This document shows positions 1 to 5,141 of a stretch of DNA of 5,141 bases, in pieces; position 1 is the first letter of the stretch, and each line of letters opens with the position of its first letter. The DNA is taken from positions 17,375 to 22,515 of the forward strand of contig JAAVEX010000006.1 in NCBI GenBank assembly GCA_014801065.1, written 5' to 3'. The translations under genes and the position numbers were made by a program. The notes beneath the pieces were generated by a model. The model had not been told where the DNA came from. It saw nothing but the letters and a program-made list of their open reading frames with translations, and did no database searches. Source of the DNA: Barnesiella sp. GTDB taxonomy: Bacteria > Bacteroidota > Bacteroidia > Bacteroidales > Muribaculaceae.

Positions 1-282
1 AAATCCAAGCGAAAGAAAGACCGTCATTCGGTGATCCCCTCCGATGTGATCAACAAAGATCTCTATCAGGCACTCATCAACTGGCGAAGGGCAGAGATGG
101 AAGAGAGTCAGGTGCCGGCATTCGTCATAGCACCCAACCGCTCTTTGATCTGGATCGCGGCCAATCTCCCCCGAACCATACAAGAGCTCTCCGAAACTCC
201 CGGAATAGGCCGCAAAAAGATCGAGAGCTACGGAAGCACCCTGCTATCAATCGTAGAAGATTATATCAACACACAAGCATGA
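1..282 (+). CDS. C-terminal end of an HRDC-domain protein, probably a Pif1-like/AAA helicase (5' end outside window)
   Basis: The frame is open from base 1, so the start lies upstream; the GTG at 31 is only an internal valine codon. The visible 93 residues begin with a basic linker (KSKRKKDRH) followed by one HRDC domain, about residues 18-90. It shows the family pattern LYxxLxxWR, then PxFVIAPNRSL, then a PGIGRKKIESYG helix-hairpin-like segment. HRDC domains bind nucleic acid at the C-terminus of RecQ and some other helicases and of RNase D. From memory, Bacteroidota also carry Pif1-like AAA helicases ending in a similar HRDC, with a WRxAxAEE segment like this one, so that is my preferred parent protein. 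The catalytic part is not visible, so a RecQ paralogue or another HRDC nuclease/helicase cannot be excluded. The stop TGA overlaps the lrgA start as ATGA, implying cotranscription and probable translational coupling. Confidence 0.72.
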   Translation, partial: KSKRKKDRHSVIPSDVINKDLYQALINWRRAEMEESQVPAFVIAPNRSLIWIAANLPRTIQELSETPGIGRKKIESYGSTLLSIVEDYINTQA

Positions 283-638
283 TTGTTCAACTTGCAGTTT
301 TGTTCTCATTTCTGGCTGTCGGTGAGTTTATCGTTTATCTCACCAATATTCCGGTGCCGTCGAGTATCATCGGGATGCTGCTGCTCACCTTCTCTCTAAA
401 GGCGGGAATAATACGTCTGAACTGGGTAGACACGATGTCCGATTTTCTCGTGCGCAACATAGGATTTTTCTTTGTCCCGGCCGGTGTCGGAGTGATGAGG
501 TGTTTCAATCTCATATCTCAGCAGTGGCTACCGATTGTGGGCGCATCCGTGATCAGCACGTTTATCATCATCGCCACTACGGGCTGGTCACACCAGATAG
601 TCCGCAAAGGGGTGTCACACAAAAAAAAATTGGACTGA
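279..638 (+). CDS. lrgA: CidA/LrgA family membrane protein
   Basis: This 119-residue protein has the normal length for the family and about four membrane helices, roughly residues 4-22, 27-45, 58-78 and 83-103. The LrgA signatures are visible: a VPSSIIGMLLL stretch at 26-36 and FFFVPAGVGVM at 63-73. The tail is short and basic (residues 105-119), probably cytoplasmic. LrgA/CidA proteins were first described in Staphylococcus as holin/antiholin-like regulators of murein hydrolase activity. Later work in Bacillus subtilis (PftAB) and Streptococcus mutans connects LrgA-LrgB pairs to pyruvate uptake, so a transporter subunit is at least as likely as a lysis role. The start is fixed by the ATGA overlap with the upstream gene; no Shine-Dalgarno sequence is needed or seen. 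lrgB follows four bases after the stop. No lytS/lytR-type regulator lies in the window. A run of nine A residues close to the 3' end is described separately. Confidence 0.93.
   Translation: MIVQLAVLFSFLAVGEFIVYLTNIPVPSSIIGMLLLTFSLKAGIIRLNWVDTMSDFLVRNIGFFFVPAGVGVMRCFNLISQQWLPIVGASVISTFIIIATTGWSHQIVRKGVSHKKKLD
621..629 (+). repeat. A9 homopolymer at the end of lrgA, candidate slippage site
   Basis: Nine consecutive A residues encode Lys115-Lys117 of LrgA. lrgA and lrgB differ by one reading-frame step. The lrgB frame is open from 601 to its ATG at 643, with a stop just before it at 598. Removing one A therefore joins LrgA to LrgB through the short linker KKNWTDL with no stop. Adding one A instead gives LrgA a different tail that stops at 682. 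The run itself is seen directly; any slippage is inferred. Runs of nine A or U are known sites of bacterial RNA-polymerase slippage, for example mxiE in Shigella. Confidence 0.75.
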
Positions 639-642
639 TCTT

Positions 643-1347
643 ATGGAGTTTCTTTCAAACAAATATTTTCTTATCGCTCTGACCTTTCTGATATTCCTCG
701 GAGCTAAGGTGCTTCAGAAGCGCACCGGACTGGCGCTACTCAATCCGATCCTGATTTCGATCATTGCAATAATCGGGGTGCTACTGGCTTCCGATATAGA
801 CTATGAAGCGTATCATGAGGGGGGAGAATATATAGAGTTCTGGCTGAAACCGGCAATCGTGGCATTGGGTGTGCCACTCTACCGCCAATTGGAAACGATA
901 AAGAAACAGATTGTCCCGCTACTGCTTGCCGAACTAATAGGTTGTGTTGCCGGGATACTGTCGGTAATCGTCGTAGCGGATCTGTTCGGAGCCACAAAGG
1001 AGGTGATACTGTCATTGGTTCCCAAGGCCGTGACTACTCCAATAGCGATGGAAATATCTTCCACTATCGGAGGGATACCATCATTGACGGCAGCCGTGGT
1101 GGTCTGCACAGGAATCTTTGGGGCCATGGCCGGGTTCAAGATGGTCAAACTAAGCAGAATTTCAAGTCCAATGGCATGCGGACTCTCAATCGGAACCGCT
1201 TCACACGCCGTCGGAACGGCTTCAGCCATCGAGCGAAGCGAACGCTATGGAGCGTTCTCGTCACTCGGATTGATACTGAACGGACTGCTTTCAGCTATAC
1301 TGACACCGGTGATACTGGAGCTGATAGGCTATCAGTCGGCAGTCTGA
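643..1347 (+). CDS. lrgB: CidB/LrgB family membrane protein
   Basis: This 234-residue polytopic membrane protein has the usual LrgB length. Conserved blocks are clear: FWLKPAIVALGVPLYRQ at 66-82, PKAVTTPIAMEIS at 127-139, GGIPSLTAA at 143-151 and GTASHAVGTASA at 184-195. These are the signature segments of the family (PF04172). LrgB partners LrgA; such pairs are linked to control of autolysis in Staphylococcus and to pyruvate or glycolate/glycerate transport in Bacillus, Streptococcus and plant plastids (PLGG1, an LrgA-LrgB fusion). The exact substrate here cannot be read from the sequence. The ATG at 643 is the only plausible start, because the frame upstream has no start codon before the stop at 598. 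The gene sits four bases behind lrgA with no Shine-Dalgarno sequence in the gap, so it probably depends on coupling to lrgA. Its last 16 bases overlap the convergent ftsE. Confidence 0.93.
   Translation: MEFLSNKYFLIALTFLIFLGAKVLQKRTGLALLNPILISIIAIIGVLLASDIDYEAYHEGGEYIEFWLKPAIVALGVPLYRQLETIKKQIVPLLLAELIGCVAGILSVIVVADLFGATKEVILSLVPKAVTTPIAMEISSTIGGIPSLTAAVVVCTGIFGAMAGFKMVKLSRISSPMACGLSIGTASHAVGTASAIERSERYGAFSSLGLILNGLLSAILTPVILELIGYQSAV
1321..1335. repeat. 15-base inverted repeat covering the ftsE stop codon
   Basis: The arms CTGATAG and CTATCAG are separated by one base. In RNA this would form a six-pair stem with a GGC or GCC triloop on either strand. It contains the ftsE stop and lies at the end of lrgB. 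No U-tract follows on either strand, so it is not a classic intrinsic terminator. It could be a pause or mRNA 3'-end structure, or chance. Confidence 0.35.
1332..1347. other. Tail-to-tail overlap of lrgB and ftsE
   Basis: The stop of lrgB (TGA, 1345-1347, plus strand) lies beyond the stop of ftsE (TGA on the minus strand, 1332-1334). The two coding regions therefore share 16 bases, encoding QSAV of LrgB and QTAD of FtsE in opposite directions. No intergenic terminator space exists, so each transcript must end inside, or run through, the other gene. Confidence 0.9.
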
Positions 1348-2027
1348 AGATCGGAGCTGCAGGTATCGGATTCGATACGACGGCCTGCAAAACGCAATGT
1401 GCGGGCCGGATAACGTTCGATCATCGATAGATTGTGAGTGGCCATGACCACAGTGGTCCCATCATTGGCTATCTCGCGGAAACGACGCATAATGATCTCC
1501 GCTGTTTCGGGGTCGAGATTGCCGGTGGGTTCGTCAGCAATAAGAAGTTTGGGCCTGTTGAGCAATGCCCGGGCCATGACCACACGCTGCTGCTCGCCCC
1601 CGGAGAGGGCATGCGGCATTTTGTAACCTTTGTTGAGCATACCCATTTCGCGGAGAACGGACTCAATTCTCTCTGTCTTTTCATCCTTATCGCTCCACCC
1701 TGTGGCGCCAAGCACAAACATGAGATTGTCAAACACACTGCGATCAGGGAGCAACCGGAAATCCTGAAACACGATGCCAATTTCACGTCTCAGCAAAGGG
1801 ATATCGCGTCGGCGAATGGTCGCCATATCCCGACCAAGCACATCGGCCTTGCCGGCAGCTATAGGGATTTCAGCATAAAGGGATTTGAGAAAAGAGCTTT
1901 TGCCTGATCCTACTTTGCCGGTTAGATAGACGAGTTCGCCCTCACCTATAGTGACGCTGACATTTTTAAGCACGACCACATCGTTGCGATGCAGCTCCAC
2001 GTTACGGTATTCAATCAGGTTGGCCAT
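1332..2027 (-). CDS. ftsE: FtsE-like ABC transporter ATPase
   Basis: This 231-residue single-domain ABC ATPase is slightly longer than E. coli FtsE (222). All nucleotide-binding motifs are intact: Walker A GKVGSGKS at 37-44, Q-loop Gln88 in IVFQDFRLLPD, signature LSGGEQQRV at 141-149, Walker B LLIADE at 161-166 with catalytic Glu166, D-loop NLD at 170-172 and H-loop His198. The FQDFRLLPDRSVFDN and DEPTGNLDPET segments are typical of the FtsE/LolD/MacB group. FtsE with the membrane protein FtsX couples ATP hydrolysis to activation of cell-wall hydrolases at division. LolD or another small ABC ATPase is the main alternative. No ftsX is adjacent; from memory, Bacteroidales usually carry ftsX elsewhere (near uppP-truB-queA). 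The gene follows recQ by 30 bases and is probably transcribed with it. The start ATG is preceded by an AT-rich stretch and no Shine-Dalgarno sequence, as is normal in this phylum. Confidence 0.85.
   Translation of the reverse strand: MANLIEYRNVELHRNDVVVLKNVSVTIGEGELVYLTGKVGSGKSSFLKSLYAEIPIAAGKADVLGRDMATIRRRDIPLLRREIGIVFQDFRLLPDRSVFDNLMFVLGATGWSDKDEKTERIESVLREMGMLNKGYKMPHALSGGEQQRVVMARALLNRPKLLIADEPTGNLDPETAEIIMRRFREIANDGTTVVMATHNLSMIERYPARTLRFAGRRIESDTCSSDLQTAD
1359..1388. terminator. Imperfect stem-loop just after lrgB, possible weak 3'-end structure
   Basis: The inner arms GTATCG and CGATAC enclose the tetraloop GATT. The outer arms GCAG and CTGC add four pairs, separated by a one-sided bulge of six bases. 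It begins 12 bases after the lrgB stop but lies inside the ftsE coding region and has no U-tract. As a terminator it is weak, and it is listed only because nothing better exists for lrgB. Confidence 0.18.
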
Positions 2028-2057
2028 ATTTATAAATTTAAACGATAAACGATGCGC
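2028..2057. other. Short recQ-ftsE intergenic gap with AT palindrome and tandem heptamer
   Basis: This 30-base gap holds the palindrome ATTTATAAAT (2028-2037), directly in front of the ftsE start, and the heptamer AAACGAT repeated twice in tandem (2040-2053, plus-strand reading). There is no U-rich hairpin to end recQ transcription, and no room for a complete promoter with a leader. ftsE is therefore most simply expressed by read-through from recQ. The AT-rich stretch may favour open mRNA at the ftsE start. Confidence 0.5.
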
Positions 2058-4238
2058 TTAGAAGCCCATTTCGGCTATAAATTTCAGACGCATAAGTCTG
2101 ATTTCCTCTTCAGAGTATTCGTCGCCAAGTTCACGATAGGCATCATCGAGGGAGCCGCTTTCGCTTTCCTTAAAGTATTCGTAGATATCTTCCTGTTGCT
2201 CGTCGTCGAGAACCTCGTCGATATAATAGTTGAGGTTCAGTTTAGTTCCGGAATTGACAATAGCTTCGATATTATCGAGCAGTTCGTCGGGTTCCATTCC
2301 ACGCGAACGGGCAATTTCATCAAGCGGAATCTTACGGTCGATGGCATGGATAATAGCGATTTTAACCTTGCTCTTATTAGGCACGGTGCGCACCACAAGA
2401 TCCTCCGGACGTTCGATCTCATTGTCCTCGACATGACGACGGATCACATCGATAAACTTCTGGCCGTAGCGCTTGGCTTTCCCCATACCGACACCGGGGA
2501 TATTGGCAAGCTCTTCGATGGTGATAGGATATGTGGTAGCCATGGCTTCAAGCGATGGATCCTGGAAAATGACGTAGGGGGGCAACTTATGGATCTTAGC
2601 TTCGGTTTTGCGCAGATCCTTAAGAATCGAATACAGTTCGGGGTCGGCCGCACATCCTGCGCCGCTCTTGACCACTTCAGGTTCGGGTTCGTCGGAAAAT
2701 TCATTGTCCTCCACCACTTTAAATGATTTGGGACTTTGAATGAATTTTCTACCCGCATCAGTGACCTTCAGCAACCCGAACTGCTCAATGTCGCGTTCGA
2801 GATAGCCCGCGATAACAGCCTGACGGATCACAGCCATCAGATGGCGAGCAGTAGCTTTCGGATCGCATCCGAATATATCCAGATCTTCATGATGATATGA
2901 TTTCACATCGGGAGTAACACGTCCACGGATCACATCTACAATATGATCAGCTTTGAATTTTTCCTTAAGAGCGATAACTGTTTCGATTATCGCACACAAA
3001 TCATCTTTCGCTTCCACTTTTTGTTTAGGTTTCAAACAGTTGTCACAATTTCCACAATTTTCCTCGTCATATTTTTCTCCGAAATAGTGAAGCAACGACA
3101 TTCGGCGACACACGCTTGATTCGGCATAGCTTGCCGTTTCAAGAAGGAGTTGCCGGCTGATTTCCTGTTCGGCCACAGGTTTGTTTTGAATAAATTTCTC
3201 CATTTTCTGAAGATCCTTGGCCGTATAGAATGTTATGCAAACGCCCTCGCCGCCGTCACGTCCGGCACGCCCGGTCTCCTGATAATATCCTTCCAACGAT
3301 TTAGGCATATCGTAATGGATGACAAATCTTACATCGGGCTTGTCAATTCCCATTCCGAAAGCAATCGTGGCAACGATCACATCGGCCTTTTCATAGAGGA
3401 AGGCATCCTGGTTGGCCGAACGGGTCGCGCCATCCATACCGGCATGATAAGGGAGCGCACGAATGTTGTTGACGATCAACAGTTCGGCCAACTCCTCCAC
3501 ACGTTTCCGGCTCAGGCAATAGATGATGCCTGATTTGCCCTCCATTCCCTTCACGAACTTGATGATATCACGATCGATCTGGGTGGTTTTCGGTCGGATC
3601 TCATAGTAGAGATTAGTGCGGTTGAATGACGATTTAAAGACGTTGGCATCGAGCATTCCGAGATTTTTCTGAATATCGTGTTGCACCTTTGGAGTGGCCG
3701 TTGCAGTCAGGGCTATCACAGGTCTCTTCCCTATTTCATTGATAATAGGTCGGATTCGGCGATACTCAGGGCGAAAATCGTGTCCCCACTCTGATATGCA
3801 GTGAGCCTCGTCAACGGCATAGAATGAAATGGGGACAGTTTTCAGAAAATCAACATACTCTTCCTTGGTCAACGATTCCGGGGCTACATACAGGAGCTTT
3901 GTCACTCCCGAGACGATATCTTCCTTCACCTTATCGATAGCAGCTTTATTGAGCGACGAATTGATAAAGTGGGCAATGCCGTCGGACTCGCCGAAGTTTC
4001 TCATAGCGTCGACCTGATTTTTCATCAGAGCTATAAGGGGCGAGATGACTATTGCAGTGCCGTCCATAAGAAGCGAAGGCAACTGATAGCAAAGCGACTT
4101 GCCACCACCGGTAGGCATGAGCACGAAAGTGTCATGACCATCGATTAGCGACGATATGATAGCCTCCTGATTACCTTTGAAGTTATCAAAACCGAAATAT
4201 TGCTTCAATATGTTGGTTAACTGCTTTTTGTCGGCCAT
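2058..4238 (-). CDS. recQ: ATP-dependent 3'-5' DNA helicase RecQ
   Basis: This 726-residue RecQ has all expected parts in order. Motif 0 is FKGNQEAI (20-27), Walker A MPTGGGKS (41-48), DEAH 143-146 followed by the aromatic-rich loop SEWGHDFRP (149-157), motif III TATAT (178-182), motif V IAFGMGIDKPDVR (292-304) and motif VI YYQETGRAGRDG (318-329). The zinc-binding subdomain is Cys377, Cys395, Cys398 and Cys401. A winged-helix RQC region spans about 410-505. An acidic linker (about 510-521) leads to an HRDC domain (about 533-603). A further region of about 120 residues makes it longer than E. coli RecQ (about 610). It includes a helix-turn-helix-like part (about 625-665) and a strongly acidic tail. 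RecQ unwinds recombination and stalled-fork intermediates. It lies 61 bases downstream of clpX, an arrangement I recall from other Bacteroidales. Motif 0 sits 20 residues from the chosen ATG, as expected. Confidence 0.97.
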   Translation of the reverse strand: MADKKQLTNILKQYFGFDNFKGNQEAIISSLIDGHDTFVLMPTGGGKSLCYQLPSLLMDGTAIVISPLIALMKNQVDAMRNFGESDGIAHFINSSLNKAAIDKVKEDIVSGVTKLLYVAPESLTKEEYVDFLKTVPISFYAVDEAHCISEWGHDFRPEYRRIRPIINEIGKRPVIALTATATPKVQHDIQKNLGMLDANVFKSSFNRTNLYYEIRPKTTQIDRDIIKFVKGMEGKSGIIYCLSRKRVEELAELLIVNNIRALPYHAGMDGATRSANQDAFLYEKADVIVATIAFGMGIDKPDVRFVIHYDMPKSLEGYYQETGRAGRDGGEGVCITFYTAKDLQKMEKFIQNKPVAEQEISRQLLLETASYAESSVCRRMSLLHYFGEKYDEENCGNCDNCLKPKQKVEAKDDLCAIIETVIALKEKFKADHIVDVIRGRVTPDVKSYHHEDLDIFGCDPKATARHLMAVIRQAVIAGYLERDIEQFGLLKVTDAGRKFIQSPKSFKVVEDNEFSDEPEPEVVKSGAGCAADPELYSILKDLRKTEAKIHKLPPYVIFQDPSLEAMATTYPITIEELANIPGVGMGKAKRYGQKFIDVIRRHVEDNEIERPEDLVVRTVPNKSKVKIAIIHAIDRKIPLDEIARSRGMEPDELLDNIEAIVNSGTKLNLNYYIDEVLDDEQQEDIYEYFKESESGSLDDAYRELGDEYSEEEIRLMRLKFIAEMGF

Positions 4239-4299
4239 AGGGAGAAAGGAATGAGATGAATATGGTGGAAATTAAATTTATTTACATTTCTCTATAAGA
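4239..4299. other. clpX-recQ intergenic gap, no clear terminator or promoter
   Basis: This 61-base AT-rich gap holds the self-complementary octamer TAAATTTA (4273-4280). That matches seven of eight positions of the Bacteroidota -7 element TAnnTTTG, but I find no TTTG-type -33 partner at the right distance. No hairpin with a U-tract follows the clpX stop. The sequence just before the recQ ATG is pyrimidine-rich on the minus strand and lacks a Shine-Dalgarno motif. Read-through from clpX into recQ is the simplest reading. Confidence 0.5.
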
Positions 4300-5141
4300 T
4301 TATTCTGATTTGTTGACTTCGAAATTTGCATCCTGCAATTTTTTCATTGCATAATCCGAAGTAACTTCAAATTTATCTATATCGGACGATGGAGAATCAA
4401 ACATTGCATCCATCATAATAGTTTCGACGATCGAACGCAATCCGCGAGCACCGAGCTTATATTCCACAGCCTTGTCGACGATGAGGTCGAGCGCTTCGGG
4501 AGTGAAAGTCAACTCAACGCCGTCCATGGCGAACAGCTTCTGATACTGACGGATAATTGCATTTTTCGGTTCGGTCAGCACTTTGCGCAGAGCGTCGCGG
4601 TCGAGCGGTTCGAGATGAGTCAGGATCGGCAGACGACCGATAATCTCAGGGATCAAACCAAACGACTTCAAATCCTGCGGGGCGACATACTGGAGGAAAT
4701 TGTCGCGGTTAACCCCCTTACGGGCCGTGTTGCTATAGCCCACGGTGTGGGAGTTAAGGCGCTGAGCGATTTTGCGTTCGATGCCGTCGAAAGCGTCGCC
4801 GCATATAAAGAGAATGTTTTTCGTGTCGACCGGAATCATTCTCTGTTCGGGATGCTTGCGACCGCCTTGCGGGGGAACGTTGACCACCGAACCTTCGAGC
4901 AGTTTCAAGAGACCCTGCTGCACACCTTCGCCACTGACGTCGCGTGTAATAGAAGGGTTGTCCCCCTTACGCGCTATTTTATCAATCTCGTCGATAAACA
5001 CAATGCCACGCTGAGCGCGCTCAACATCGTAGTCGGCCGCCTGCAGCAGGCGTGTGAGCAGACTCTCTATGTCTTCGCCCACATAGCCGGCCTGCGTGAG
5101 CACGGTTGCATCAACGATGGTAAATGGCACATCGAGCAAGC
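4300..5141 (-). CDS. clpX: ClpX, ATPase subunit of the Clp protease (C-terminal part; 5' end outside window)
   Basis: About 280 C-terminal residues are present; the zinc-binding domain and Walker A lie beyond the window edge. The TTG at 5137-5139 is an internal Leu codon (LLDVPF), not a start. Numbering residues from it, I see pore loop 1 GYVGED (18-23), Walker B VFIDEID (47-53), the [13 protein letters not shown] segment (63-75), the RKH loop GGRKHP (92-97), arginine-finger motif GLIPEIIGR (161-169) and sensor 2 GARGLRS (230-236). ClpX unfolds tagged or damaged proteins and feeds them to ClpP. The ClpP-contact loop, IGF in E. coli, reads VGY here (133-135). The loop after it, before FLQYV, is shorter than in E. 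coli. From memory, other Bacteroidales also have VGY there, so function is probably kept. clpP and tig would be expected upstream, outside the window. recQ follows in the same direction. Confidence 0.97.
   Translation of the reverse strand, partial: LLDVPFTIVDATVLTQAGYVGEDIESLLTRLLQAADYDVERAQRGIVFIDEIDKIARKGDNPSITRDVSGEGVQQGLLKLLEGSVVNVPPQGGRKHPEQRMIPVDTKNILFICGDAFDGIERKIAQRLNSHTVGYSNTARKGVNRDNFLQYVAPQDLKSFGLIPEIIGRLPILTHLEPLDRDALRKVLTEPKNAIIRQYQKLFAMDGVELTFTPEALDLIVDKAVEYKLGARGLRSIVETIMMDAMFDSPSSDIDKFEVTSDYAMKKLQDANFEVNKSE

Noticed and set aside
31..282. A complete small 83-residue HRDC protein starting at GTG 31
   Set aside because: The frame stays open to the window edge and encodes a basic linker typical of the interior of a larger protein, so it is more likely a truncated view of a larger gene.
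942..1430. Alternative-frame open reading stretch across lrgB and its 3' end
   Set aside because: It is in the same strand as lrgB but a different frame, with low-complexity polar composition unlike a real protein; lrgB motifs occupy the other frame.
1434..1907. A 157-codon open frame on the plus strand, antisense to ftsE
   Set aside because: The opposite frame carries every ABC ATPase motif; this one has no family signature.
2052..2726. A 224-codon open frame on the plus strand, antisense to the recQ 3' end
   Set aside because: It lies wholly within the well-supported recQ gene, shows no recognisable domain, and its composition is explained by recQ codon usage read backwards.
4273..4280. 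TAAATTTA as a -7 promoter element for recQ
   Set aside because: The last base differs from TAnnTTTG, no TTTG -33 element lies at the right distance, and the same octamer occurs by chance at 2033-2040, too close to the ftsE start to act as a promoter.
4242..4292. Inverted repeat GAGAAA (4242-4247) and TTTCTC (4287-4292) flanking the clpX-recQ gap
   Set aside because: The arms are only six bases with a 39-base spacer, which is expected by chance; there is no terminator-like U-tract.

Overview
The window looks like core chromosome of a Bacteroidota bacterium, most likely order Bacteroidales. The signs are the clpX-recQ order, starts without Shine-Dalgarno sequences, a ClpX with VGY where Escherichia coli has IGF, and a roughly 50% GC composition. 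A Muribaculaceae-like member would fit that GC level, but this is inference. Nearly all bases are coding. The largest gene-free gap is 61 bases, and I see no tRNA, rRNA, CRISPR array, insertion sequence or phage gene.

Left side, plus strand (1-1347): the tail of a helicase-type protein ending in an HRDC domain, then lrgA (ATGA start/stop overlap) and lrgB (4-base gap). The three are packed as one transcription unit. LrgA and LrgB are membrane proteins of the CidA/LrgA and CidB/LrgB families. These were first described as holin/antiholin-like and are linked in several bacteria to pyruvate transport.

Right side, minus strand (5141-1332): the C-terminal two thirds of clpX, a complete recQ and a complete ftsE-like ABC ATPase gene, spaced by 61 and 30 bases with no clear terminator or promoter between them. 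This is probably one read-through unit joining protein quality control (ClpX), DNA repair (RecQ) and cell division or envelope function (FtsE). No ftsX is present.

The two units converge and overlap by 16 bases at the stops of lrgB and ftsE. Two small inverted repeats without U-tracts lie at the junction.

The most interesting signal is a run of nine A residues near the end of lrgA. Loss of one A, in the DNA or by transcriptional slippage, would fuse LrgA in frame to LrgB as a 355-residue protein. That resembles the natural LrgA-LrgB fusion of plant plastids (PLGG1). Otherwise the genes look like intact housekeeping genes, and I found no convincing undescribed multi-gene system.
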